Shown: positions 1 to 6,194, counted from the first letter of the stretch. The stretch: 7,802 bases of DNA from Rhodopirellula sp. (GCA_002712845.1 PAUV01000086.1:1-7802), one strand, 5' to 3'. The notes: generated by a model from the letters alone, not told the origin. Translations and numbers: made by a program.

Positions 1-1
1 G

Positions 2-421
2 ATCCTATTTGCTGTGATCGCATTGCATTGGTCGTTGATCCTGGTCGGACTGCTGATCGGTTATTTGATCAAAAGTACGCTTGGTTACTTCGAAGCCAAA
101 AAGAAAAGAGAGCTGAAGCTGACAAGGAATCTTTATTTCCAAAAACTGGATACCAATGCCGGGGTTGGGCATCGCATCATTCAGCAAGCACACCGGCAGA
201 GAACGTGCGAGTTAATTGTCGCGTGTTATGCGCTTCAAACTGCCGAGGAGCCACTGAGTCCACGGCGTCTGCGTCGGCGATGTGAACGGGTTTTGAGGGA
301 GGCGGTCGGTGTGGAAATTGACTTTCAGATTGAACGTGTGCTCAATTCGCTGCAACAGTTCGATGCGGCGGTGAGTGATGGGAAGCGATGGCGTCTGGCA
401 CCCTTGGAATCCCTGTCATGA
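2..421 (+). CDS. DUF3754 (TMEM143-like) membrane protein, C-terminal part
   Basis: The frame is open to the left edge, so only the last 139 residues are visible; the GTG at position 14 is an internal valine codon, not a start. Visible residues 1-23 are a hydrophobic, probably membrane-spanning segment, followed by a basic stretch (FEAKKKRELK). Residues 43-55 read NLYFQKLDTNAGV, which matches the family signature (Y/F, then LDNNAGV) seen just after the membrane hairpin of DUF3754/TMEM143 proteins. The remainder resembles the family's C-terminal helical/winged region (ACYALQT, then GVEIDFQIERVLNSL). The biochemical role of DUF3754 is unknown; human TMEM143 is reported as mitochondrial. The gene ends in TGA 53 bases before the convergent scpB stop. 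The family call rests on remembered motif similarity. Confidence 0.75.
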   Translation: MLFAVIALHWSLILVGLLIGYLIKSTLGYFEAKKKRELKLTRNLYFQKLDTNAGVGHRIIQQAHRQRTCELIVACYALQTAEEPLSPRRLRRRCERVLREAVGVEIDFQIERVLNSLQQFDAAVSDGKRWRLAPLESLS

Positions 422-474
422 GCTTGTCGTTGTGCGATCTGAAACCAGTGTCCCGCAAGGTTGGTGTTTGTCGG

Positions 475-1299
475 TTATGGCTCGCGGACGGCTTCGTCGA
501 CCTGAGGTAAATCTTCGAGCGTTTCGAGCCCGAATAGAACTAAAAATCTTTCTGTGGGGTGATAGTGAGGAATGGCACGTCCACCCTCCGGTGGCTTGAT
601 TCGTTCCATTCTCAGCAGTTGACGTCTCACAAGCTGGTTCAACAGGGGGCCACTTTCGCGTCCTCGTTGATCCTGAACTTTTTGGGCGGTAATGCCGGGT
701 TGATACGCCACCAGCGAAAGTACTTCGATTGCGGTTTGGCTTAGCCGAGTTTCTCTGACCTTTCCCAAAAACGATCGACGTACTGCTTCAACCTCGGGTG
801 CGATGGACATTCGATAACCTTGTTCATCACGCATGATCCGCAGACCCTGATCAGCTTCTTTGTAGGATTCATTGAGTTGATCAATCAACAGAACGATTTC
901 CTCGGGGGAAACATCTCGCATCAGTGATGCAAGGCGTTGCTCGGTGAATCGCTTGTTTTCAGGGTGTCCGACAAAAAGAGCCGCTTCAACGATTGCCTCC
1001 GGCGTGACAAGGGCTTCATCTTCGTCTGACTCTTCTTGTTCCTCATCTACGGTATCCGCTTCAGATATTCCATCCTCTGGGACGGCTTCTTCAGGTTGTG
1101 CAAAAGCTTCGGGATCATGCTCAGCAGCGACACGAGCATAAGCCGCACCGAGGTCATCCATTGAAAGTCCATCAAGGTCTTCTGCAAACTCGTCTGCGAG
1201 TTCATCGTTGGATTCACGGCCAGCATCATCCGAGCCAGCATCATCGGAGTTAGCCGGTTCGTCGTGGTCGGCTTGTTCCGGGCGTTCGTCGTCATCCAT
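475..1299 (-). CDS. scpB: SMC-Scp complex subunit ScpB with acidic N-terminal extension
   Basis: A 274-residue ScpB, the kite subunit that binds ScpA and so regulates the SMC condensin during chromosome segregation. Residues 100-180 form the first winged-helix domain (EAIVEAALFVGHPENKRFT). Residues 186-265 form the second and carry the family pattern LSQTAIEVLSLVAYQPGIT, then QRGRESGPLLNQLVRRQLL and RFLVLFGLETLEDLP. Compared with the usual ScpB (AYKQPIT, RG.DS, GRP..Y.TT..FL), several positions are divergent. Residues 1-98 are an added low-complexity head with about 40 Asp/Glu, probably disordered; typical ScpB is about 180-220 residues. The start is an ATG preceded by AGGAGG with a 5-base spacer. 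Ends in TAA, convergent with the DUF3754 gene. No scpA or smc is in the window. Confidence 0.9.
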   Translation of the reverse strand: MDDDERPEQADHDEPANSDDAGSDDAGRESNDELADEFAEDLDGLSMDDLGAAYARVAAEHDPEAFAQPEEAVPEDGISEADTVDEEQEESDEDEALVTPEAIVEAALFVGHPENKRFTEQRLASLMRDVSPEEIVLLIDQLNESYKEADQGLRIMRDEQGYRMSIAPEVEAVRRSFLGKVRETRLSQTAIEVLSLVAYQPGITAQKVQDQRGRESGPLLNQLVRRQLLRMERIKPPEGGRAIPHYHPTERFLVLFGLETLEDLPQVDEAVREP

Positions 1300-1304
1300 G
1301 GTGG

Positions 1305-1310
1305 CCTCCT
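1305..1310 (-). promoter_or_regulatory. Ribosome binding site of scpB
   Basis: The plus strand reads cctcct, that is AGGAGG on the coding strand, 5 bases before the ATG at 1299-1297. This supports the long, acidic form of ScpB rather than an internal start near the conserved domain. Confidence 0.75.
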
Positions 1311-1369
1311 GATCCTGCTCTGTGATGGTCTTAGCAACTTTGCCTTAGCACGGCTGACTTCAATGAGGT

Positions 1370-1424
1370 TGAATCAATGCGGAATGTTGCATGAGAAGTG
1401 AATCGGCAGGCAACATTCCATTCA
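1370..1424 (-). promoter_or_regulatory. Long inverted repeat between the SDR gene and scpB
   Basis: ggaatgttgc (1381-1390) and gcaacattcc (1410-1419) are perfect complements around a 19-base loop. Past a one-sided 6-base bulge (1375-1380), tgaat (1370-1374) can also pair with attca (1420-1424), giving 15 paired bases. It lies just after the SDR stop and upstream of the scpB start, in the transcript of both. No T-run follows on the minus strand, so it is not a standard intrinsic terminator. An mRNA-stabilising or processing hairpin, or a protein-binding palindrome, are the alternatives. Confidence 0.5.
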
Positions 1425-1445
1425 TGGGGTAGAGCTGCCCGGGGG

Positions 1446-2180
1446 TCAGACCCATTCCTGAATCGTGGGTTTGATAACGACTTCTGGCACGTTTGCACGC
1501 GGCGGCAGAGCGCAGATGGTAACCACCACAGAAGCGATGTCCTCGGGTTGCAGGATGGCCTCTTTGTGTTCTTGCGACACAGGAGTTGGGCGATTGTCGA
1601 GGATCGGAGTGTTGACCTCGCCGGGATACACATTCGTAATCCGAACGCCCTCTTCGCGGATTTCATTGGAGACCGCAGTGCCGAGAGCTGTCATCGCAAA
1701 CTTGCTTGCGCAGTATACGACACCACCCAGTGTGATCGCGCGTTTGCCGGCGACGGAAGAAACGTTGACCACCAGGCCGTCTTTGCGTTGACGCATCGAT
1801 GGCAGCACTTCGTACATACAACGGTATGCACCGCTCGCATTGATCGACAACACGCGTTCCCAGTCTTCGGGCGACATTTCTGCCATGGTGCGTTTTTGGA
1901 TGTTGATGCCGGCACTGTTGACGAGGATATCGACCTCACCCACATTTTCACGAATGTCTGCAAAGAATGTCTTCACGCTTTCGGTTTCAGCGACATCAAT
2001 GGCATGGGCGCGGATTGCGTGCTCGCTTTTGACCTGATCTGACAGAGTTTGCAGTGGAGCGATGCGTCGACCACCAACGGTGACCTTGCAGCCTGCCTCG
2101 GCAAGTCCCCTGGCGATTCCTGCTCCAATGCCCGTTCCACCGCCTGTGATCGCGACGACTTTGCCTGCTAACTGATTCAC
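1446..2180 (-). CDS. Short-chain dehydrogenase/reductase (classical SDR)
   Basis: A 244-residue NAD(P)-dependent oxidoreductase of normal length for classical SDRs, with a Rossmann fold and probably cytosolic. Visible motifs are the nucleotide-binding TGGGTGIG (12-19), the strand-2 end VGGRR (35-39, whose arginines favour NADP), DV (62-63), NSAG (88-91), the catalytic Asn114 (SINASG), Ser142 (NVSSVAG), and Tyr156/Lys160 (YCASK). YPGEVNTP (185-192) is the usual PG motif segment. All catalytic residues are intact. The substrate cannot be read; homologues range from FabG-like reductases to sugar, sorbitol or serine dehydrogenases. The start is GTG with GAGG (2191-2194) 10 bases upstream. It lies 190 bases downstream of the DUF4416 gene and 146 bases upstream of scpB on the same strand. 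Confidence 0.93.
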   Translation of the reverse strand: MNQLAGKVVAITGGGTGIGAGIARGLAEAGCKVTVGGRRIAPLQTLSDQVKSEHAIRAHAIDVAETESVKTFFADIRENVGEVDILVNSAGINIQKRTMAEMSPEDWERVLSINASGAYRCMYEVLPSMRQRKDGLVVNVSSVAGKRAITLGGVVYCASKFAMTALGTAVSNEIREEGVRITNVYPGEVNTPILDNRPTPVSQEHKEAILQPEDIASVVVTICALPPRANVPEVVIKPTIQEWV

Positions 2181-2370
2181 TCTAAGACGTCCTCGTATGC
2201 GTATTCTTCACAAAAAAAGGAGTGTAGCAGAGTCCAACAGCAACAACACGGTCAGAAACAGCCCCGCGATTTGTTCTCCACCTATCAGTGGTTCGCAGTC
2301 AGTTGTTGTTCGGTAGTGATTTCCCACTGTTTTCAAGGTTGAACCCCTACGTCAGAGTGAGATGGGGCTG
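2181..2370. other. Gap between the DUF4416 and SDR genes
   Basis: 190 bases, both neighbours on the minus strand. It holds a run of seven A (2212-2218, seven T on the transcribed strand) with only a 3-bp stem next to it, and cagtgg/ccactg (2286-2291, 2324-2329), a 6-bp inverted repeat around a 32-base loop. Neither makes a convincing terminator. No promoter with good -35 and -10 boxes was seen. Confidence 0.4.
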
Positions 2371-2934
2371 TCATTGAGGGTGGCTGCGAAACTGCCTTGT
2401 TTCCTTGAGATGTTGCCTCAGGTCCGCTCGACATTGACTGGCGAAGCTTGCGACTTCGGCCGTGCGATAAGATGGATAAGTCCAGCGGTGATGCTGCCAT
2501 GCTTTGCCCACGTAGGTCAGCGTGACCTCCGCAAACATGCCATCACGGAGATAGAGACGATGGTCACGATCCTTGGTGGTCGCGAGTACTAATTTTGCCT
2601 GCGTCATGTAACCCGGGTCGAGGTTGAGAGGACGCCCCTCTTCGTGCTGGGATGACTCTGTATATTCCTGTTCCCACTGATTGGTTTCGTTTTTCCAATC
2701 CGCCAAACCTCCGGGATCGGTGAATCCAGCCACGGCAATCAATGACTTTTGCAGCCCAGATCCCATCGACGGTGTGTAATAACCACCTGCTTCAAATGGG
2801 ATTTCAGGAGAACAGATGGTCGCTTGCCCCCAGCGGTCAGCTAGACGAGCGACGGCCCACTGACGTGCGGCATCGTGACGCGTGATCACGGCGCAGAAAC
2901 GCACGACCGGTTCGATAAATCGAGTGGCAGACAT
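2371..2934 (-). CDS. DUF4416 family protein
   Basis: A 187-residue protein of the uncharacterised DUF4416 family, which is about this long. Visible family hallmarks are FCAVITR near the N-terminus (13-19), FEAGGYYTPSMGSGLQKSLIAVAGF (47-71, matching the family's F..T.YY..EMG..L.R...F), NLDPGYMTQAKLVLATTKDRDHRLYLRDGMFAEVTL (104-139) and WTYPSYR (151-157). No function is established for the family; the conserved DPGY, TTKD, HR and WTYPDY residues look like a ligand-binding or catalytic site. The frame is open for 60 more codons upstream, but the ATG at 2934 is preceded by GGAGGAGG at 8 bases, and the conserved sequence begins right after it, so the shorter start is preferred. It is divergent from the aminotransferase gene. 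No membrane segment or signal peptide is seen. Confidence 0.85.
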   Translation of the reverse strand: MSATRFIEPVVRFCAVITRHDAARQWAVARLADRWGQATICSPEIPFEAGGYYTPSMGSGLQKSLIAVAGFTDPGGLADWKNETNQWEQEYTESSQHEEGRPLNLDPGYMTQAKLVLATTKDRDHRLYLRDGMFAEVTLTYVGKAWQHHRWTYPSYRTAEVASFASQCRADLRQHLKETRQFRSHPQ

Positions 2935-2942
2935 GGATGAGA

Positions 2943-2950
2943 CCTCCTCC
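2943..2950 (-). promoter_or_regulatory. Strong ribosome binding site that fixes the DUF4416 start
   Basis: The coding strand reads GGAGGAGG ending 8 bases before the ATG at 2934-2932. It is one of the strongest Shine-Dalgarno matches in the window and rules against the longer in-frame start at 3114. Confidence 0.8.
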
Positions 2951-3131
2951 GCGAATCGGTCAAGGCTTGTTAAACTGTTGGAACTGCATGGGCAGTAGAT
3001 AATAACCACCATGATGGCGTTTCGTCTTGGCCCCATCCTGTTTTGTCTTTTGCAAAACGCTGTTGACGCTGCAAAAATCATCTGCCGCCGCTCGGTAGCA
3101 CCCCTTTCGTACATGAACTTTGGTATTCCTC
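2951..3131. promoter_or_regulatory. Divergent intergenic region with a tgcaaaa repeat
   Basis: This region separates two genes that diverge, so it should hold promoters for both. ttttgca (3048-3054) and tgcaaaa (3070-3076) form a perfect 7-bp inverted repeat with a 15-base spacer. tgcaaaa at 3051-3057 repeats the second arm directly. TATTAT on the minus strand (3004-2999) could be a -10 box for the DUF4416 gene, but it lacks a clear -35. No confident promoter can be drawn for the aminotransferase. Confidence 0.3.
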
Positions 3132-4241
3132 ATGCATCCTTGGATTTCTGACCGTGCTGATTCGTTCGATAGCAGTGGCATACGTCGGGTTTTTGATTTG
3201 GCGGCTAAGCTAAAGGATCCGATCAATCTTTCGATTGGGCAGCCAGATTTTGACGTTCCAGATGAGGTCAAAAAAGCGGCCATCGAAGCGATTGAGTCTG
3301 GCAAGAATGCTTACTCACCAACTCAGGGAATAGGGCCGCTGCGAGAAAGGCTGCAGCAGCAAGTGGGCGAGCAGTATCCCGATCATGCTGATCGGGATGT
3401 GTTTGTCAGCAGCGGAACCAGTGGTGGCTTGATGCTGTCGATGCTGGCGATGATCAATCCGGGCGATGAAGTAATTTATCTGGATCCGTTTTTCGTGATG
3501 TACCCTGCTTTGGTGCAGATGTGCGGAGGAGTTCCGGTGCCAGTTGATTCTTATCCGGATTTTCGACTTGATCCCGCGAAAATCGAGGCGGCTATCACGC
3601 CCCGCACCAAAATGATTCTGCTCAATAGCCCCGCCAATCCTACGGGAGTGACCGCTGCGGCGGCCGACTTGAAACAAGTAGCTGAGTTGGCGGCAGAGAA
3701 AAATATCGCGTTGGTATCAGACGAGATTTACAGTAATTTTCATTATGACGACGAGTTTGTGTCACCGGCTATCTACAACGATCAGACCATCGTGATTGAT
3801 GGATTCAGCAAGAGCCACGCGATGACTGGCTGGCGAGTTGGTTATGTACACGGACCAACCGAGGTCATGGCTGCGATGCTGAAGTTGCAGCAGTACTCGT
3901 TTGTCTGTGCACCTCAGCCGGCACAGTGGGGAGCAATCCGGGCCATGGAAGTCAGTCTCGATGGCTATCTGGAAGACTATCGACGTAAACGTGACCTGTT
4001 GGTGGAAGGGCTCAGCGATTGTTACGAAATGGTAAAGCCAGGCGGAGCCTTCTATGTCTTTCCGAAAGCTCCTGTGGAAAGTGGCGCAGCTTTTGTTGAA
4101 GAGGCCATCTCCCGCGGCTTACTGATCATTCCAGGTAACATTTTCAGCCATCGAGATTCGCACTTTCGAATCAGTTTTGCCGCACCCGACGAAACCTTGC
4201 ACCGTGGGATTGAACTGCTACGAGAATTAGCCAAAAAGTAA
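3132..4241 (+). CDS. PLP-dependent class I/II aminotransferase
   Basis: A 369-residue fold-type I aminotransferase of the aspartate/aromatic aminotransferase superfamily, probably a cytosolic homodimer transferring amino groups between an amino acid and a 2-oxo acid. Counting from the ATG at 3132: the substrate-entry strand NLSIGQPDF (32-40), AYSPTQGIGPLRE (60-72), the phosphate-binding SSGTSGG (93-99), NSPANPTG (165-172, with Asn169), DEIYSNFHYD (197-206, with Asp197 and Tyr200), the Schiff-base Lys227 in GFSKSHAMTGWRVGY, PGGAFYVFP, and Arg346 in FRISFA, the usual carboxylate-binding arginine. All key residues are present. The substrate is not readable; aspartate, alanine, aromatic or LL-diaminopimelate types remain possible. 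The start is uncertain: an in-frame TTG at 3120 adds four residues, and neither start has a Shine-Dalgarno sequence. Confidence 0.93.
   Translation: MHPWISDRADSFDSSGIRRVFDLAAKLKDPINLSIGQPDFDVPDEVKKAAIEAIESGKNAYSPTQGIGPLRERLQQQVGEQYPDHADRDVFVSSGTSGGLMLSMLAMINPGDEVIYLDPFFVMYPALVQMCGGVPVPVDSYPDFRLDPAKIEAAITPRTKMILLNSPANPTGVTAAAADLKQVAELAAEKNIALVSDEIYSNFHYDDEFVSPAIYNDQTIVIDGFSKSHAMTGWRVGYVHGPTEVMAAMLKLQQYSFVCAPQPAQWGAIRAMEVSLDGYLEDYRRKRDLLVEGLSDCYEMVKPGGAFYVFPKAPVESGAAFVEEAISRGLLIIPGNIFSHRDSHFRISFAAPDETLHRGIELLRELAKK
3376..3398 (+). repeat. Perfect 10-bp inverted repeat inside the aminotransferase gene
   Basis: atcccgatca (3376-3385) and tgatcgggat (3389-3398) are exact complements separated by only three bases. 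The segment codes for residues around YPDHADRD. It would form a stable hairpin in the mRNA or a small cruciform. A chance origin from codon use is possible. Confidence 0.6.
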
Positions 4242-4557
4242 ATCGCAAGACCGTGTCTGCCCTGATACCAATCACGTCATGCTATTATCGGTATCACGAT
4301 AGCCGCAGCAAAACGACAGCTGTCGAGAAATGCGGTTTCACTACTGCCCCCAGCTTTTGTGGTTTTAGCGGCCTGAGGCACTCGCCCTTGTCATCTGGTC
4401 CTCATCACTCATCTGGTCCTCATCACTCATCTGGTCCTCATCACTCATCTTCAGCAAGTCACCGACATTAGCGGGTGTCGAGTTCGGGACGCTAACACGA
4501 TAAACTATCAGGCAACGTACCTTCCAATACCACTCGATACCGGCACCAGAGTCGATC
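4242..4557. other. Gap between the aminotransferase and redoxin genes
   Basis: 316 bases with no credible gene. Just after the aminotransferase stop, tgatacc (4263-4269) and ggtatca (4290-4296) form a perfect 7-bp inverted repeat, with tatcg/cgata (4286-4290, 4297-4301) as an alternative small hairpin; neither has a T-run, so termination is only possible. The 18-bp tandem repeat follows, then ttagcg/cgctaa (4468-4473, 4490-4495) about 60 bases before the redoxin start. No clear promoter boxes were seen. Confidence 0.5.
4392..4450. repeat. 18-bp tandem repeat, three identical copies
   Basis: The unit catctggtcctcatcact occurs at 4392-4409, 4410-4427 and 4428-4445, with a partial catct at 4446-4450. 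The copies are identical, which suggests recent slippage or selection. The unit length is a multiple of three, so all frames stay open through it. It would read MSDEDQ three times on the minus strand and SSGPHH on the plus strand, but neither reading frame looks like a real gene. Confidence 0.9.
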
Positions 4558-5196
4558 ATGGTTAATATCCGATTGTTGTTGCTCGCGATGTTACTGACCG
4601 TCGTCACGCAGGTGAATAGCCTGTCTGCGGGAAAATACAACTCAACCTTAAGCCCCGGGGATGCGGCTCCTGCTTGGAAAAGTTTGCCGGCAGTCGACGG
4701 GGAAAAGTATTCCCTATCGGACTTCGAGTCGTCCAAAATTATTGTGGTTGTCTTTACCTGCAACAGTTGCCCTTACGCTGTTGATATCGAGGATCGGCTG
4801 CTGGCCTTCCATCAAAAGTATGGCAAAAAAGGTGTCGCCTTGGTGGCAATCAATGTCAACAAGGTGGAAGCAGATCTGATGCCGGCAATGAAGGATAAGG
4901 CCAAAGAAAAAGCATTTCAGTTTCCTTACCTGTTTGATGAAACGCAGAAGATTGCAAAAGACTACGGGGCCAAACGTACTCCTGAATTCTTTGTGCTCGA
5001 TCAAGATCGAAAGGTTGTTTACATGGGGGCGTTGGACGATAGCCCCGAGGGAAAAAAAGTATCCAAGCGGTACATCGAAGCAGCTGTCGATATGACGCTG
5101 GCTGGCGAAAAGATCGAACTTGCAGAAACAATTCCTGTCGGCTGTGCTGTGCGGTTTGAACGCACTCGACGCACTAGGCGAGTGCGGAAGCAGTAG
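4558..5196 (+). CDS. Exported thioredoxin-fold (redoxin/AhpC-TSA-like) protein
   Basis: A 212-residue redoxin-family protein. Residues 1-24 look like a signal peptide (MVNIR, then hydrophobic LLLLAMLLTVVT, possible cleavage after SLSA), so it probably acts outside the cytoplasmic membrane. The mature part has PGDAAPAWKSLPAVDGEKYSLSDF (33-56), IIVVVFTCNSCPYA (61-74) with a CxxC at Cys68 and Cys71, AINVNKVEAD, PYLFDETQKIAKDYGAKRTPEFFVLD with the cis-Pro142 loop, and GALDD. This is the form common in planctomycete redoxins, where the TCNxCPYA motif is typical. The conserved tail ETIPVGCAVRF carries a third cysteine (Cys196), followed by an arginine-rich end (TRRTRRVRKQ). A thiol-disulfide oxidoreductase role is inferred; the partner is unknown. 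ATG start without a clear Shine-Dalgarno. Confidence 0.85.
   Translation: MVNIRLLLLAMLLTVVTQVNSLSAGKYNSTLSPGDAAPAWKSLPAVDGEKYSLSDFESSKIIVVVFTCNSCPYAVDIEDRLLAFHQKYGKKGVALVAINVNKVEADLMPAMKDKAKEKAFQFPYLFDETQKIAKDYGAKRTPEFFVLDQDRKVVYMGALDDSPEGKKVSKRYIEAAVDMTLAGEKIELAETIPVGCAVRFERTRRTRRVRKQ
5161..5186 (+). repeat. 8-bp inverted repeat at the 3' end of the redoxin gene
   Basis: cgcactcg (5161-5168) and cgagtgcg (5179-5186) are exact complements around a 10-base loop, within the last codons and ending 8 bases before the TAG. It encodes the arginine-rich tail. With no T-run after it, it may be a 3'-end mRNA hairpin rather than a terminator. Confidence 0.5.
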
Positions 5197-5365
5197 ATGT
5201 GCAAACAGTACGTGGCTGGTCGGCACGAATATTCACGCTGGAATCAATCGCAGCAAGAGTTTTTGCTACGGGGGGCAGTCGGCGGCCCATCCCTGCTGGC
5301 GACAGAATGACAGAATGACAGAATGACAAAGTGGTCCACGGTGATCGGGTTCCTGCTCCGGTTTA
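5197..5365. other. Convergent gap with an 8-bp triplicated repeat
   Basis: 169 bases between the stops of the redoxin (+) and phosphatase (-) genes. gacagaat is repeated exactly three times (5301-5324) with a partial fourth copy (5325-5328). agcaa/ttgct (5252-5256, 5263-5267) and gtgat/atcac (5341-5345, 5365-5369, the second overlapping the phosphatase stop) are short hairpins that could help stop transcription. None has a T-run in the right place. Confidence 0.5.
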
Positions 5366-5863
5366 TCACTGCTCTTCTTCGAACATGCCATCGAAGATGC
5401 CTTCACCCATGAGCGTCTGCAGGATCACCGGGCAGCCTTCTTCGAGCATGTCCAAGACCTGATCAAATCCGTCTTCTTCTCCGTAATACGGATCTGGCAC
5501 ATCGCTCGGCCAGTTGTCATCGAGGTAATCGCTGAACATTCGAATGTGAGGCATCAAGCCGCCCGCACTTTCGAGCAAAATTGCGTGGTTCTCCGCGTCC
5601 ATTGCTAGAACTAGATCAAAACGCTCAGGTGTGAGGTCTTCAGGTGTCACCTTGCGTGCCACGCTTGTCAACTCATAGCCACGCGCTTCGGCAGCCGCCA
5701 TCATCCGGGCATCCGCCCCTTCGCCAACATGGTAGCCGTGGGTGCCGGCTGATTCGACTTCGGCATCAACACGGAATTCTTCCGCAAACCTTTGCATCAC
5801 AGCTTCGCCGGCGGGTGAGCGGCAAATGTTGCCCATGCAAACAAATAAGATTTTCTTGGTCAT
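5366..5863 (-). CDS. Low-molecular-weight protein tyrosine phosphatase
   Basis: A 165-residue member of the LMW-PTP family, which hydrolyses phosphotyrosine through a cysteinyl-phosphate intermediate (in some lineages arsenate reductases share this fold). Residues 5-17 are ILFVCMGNICRSP, containing the P-loop CX5R with nucleophile Cys9, Arg15 and Ser16, and the typical second cysteine Cys14. ESAGTHGYHVGEGADARM (37-54) and FDLVLAMDAENH (82-93) are family segments, and DVPDPYYG (121-128) holds the general acid Asp124 with the usual tyrosine pair. All catalytic residues are present, and the length is near the family norm, with an acidic C-terminus (FEEEQ). Bacterial members often act on tyrosine kinases of capsule or exopolysaccharide export, but no such kinase is nearby. 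The ATG is preceded by AAGGAA (5871-5876) at 7 bases. Confidence 0.93.
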   Translation of the reverse strand: MTKKILFVCMGNICRSPAGEAVMQRFAEEFRVDAEVESAGTHGYHVGEGADARMMAAAEARGYELTSVARKVTPEDLTPERFDLVLAMDAENHAILLESAGGLMPHIRMFSDYLDDNWPSDVPDPYYGEEDGFDQVLDMLEEGCPVILQTLMGEGIFDGMFEEEQ

Positions 5864-6194
5864 CGCAGCGTTCCTTCACTTTCGCTCCAGCACTTTCACG
5901 TGGGGCTGGCAGGCATTGAACAAATTAGAGCCCAGCAGGTGCGTTCTATCGGGCGCCAAGCATGGTTTGCGGTCTTCACGGGTCGAAAAGCGTTTGCCCG
6001 ATCACCTCGAGTCTTTAAGGTAAGGGATTGTAGGCCATTCGTCACCGCAGGCTCAGTAGTTGGTGCAGACTAACTGCGATTTTTTGCAAATGGTGACATC
6101 ACTTCATGTGGTCGAAATGCAGCAGTAAAATCGACTGCCAGTCACTCCATGGCAAAGCCGCGATTGATAGTCAGGTTCAGGGGAAACGATGTTG
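5864..6194. other. Non-coding stretch upstream of the phosphatase gene
   Basis: About 330 bases without a supported gene. It must hold the phosphatase promoter on the minus strand, but no good -35/-10 pair was found. atcgggc (5948-5954) and gcccgat (5996-6002) form a perfect 7-bp inverted repeat around a 41-base loop. A terminator-like element on the plus strand is listed separately. No tRNA-like sequence was found here. Confidence 0.4.
6046..6085 (+). terminator. Possible intrinsic terminator without an upstream gene
   Basis: cgcag (6046-6050) pairs with ctgcg (6074-6078); an alternative nearer arm, gcag (6065-6068), can pair with ctgc (6074-6077) around a five-base loop. A run of six T follows at once (6080-6085). 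The stems are short (4-5 bp), so this is weak. No plus-strand gene ends before it within 800 bases, so if real it would end a small RNA. Confidence 0.3.

Noticed and set aside
1398..2042. 214-codon plus-strand frame opposite the dehydrogenase
   Set aside because: It is the antisense shadow of a gene with intact SDR motifs and has no motif of its own.
2935..3114. 60-codon N-terminal extension of the DUF4416 frame
   Set aside because: The ATG at 2934 has GGAGGAGG at ideal distance and family similarity starts there; the extension shows no domain and reaches almost to the aminotransferase start.
3315..3677. 120-codon minus-strand frame opposite the aminotransferase
   Set aside because: Antisense shadow of a clearly coding region; composition rich in His, Arg and Gln with no domain.
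4253..4471. 72-codon plus-strand frame with SSGPHH repeats
   Set aside because: GTG start without a ribosome site, and low complexity that comes only from the tandem repeat.
4365..4763. 132-codon minus-strand frame with three MSDEDQ repeats
   Set aside because: It overlaps the redoxin coding sequence antisense, the repeat comes from an 18-bp tandem repeat that keeps all frames open, and there is no ribosome site or recognisable domain.
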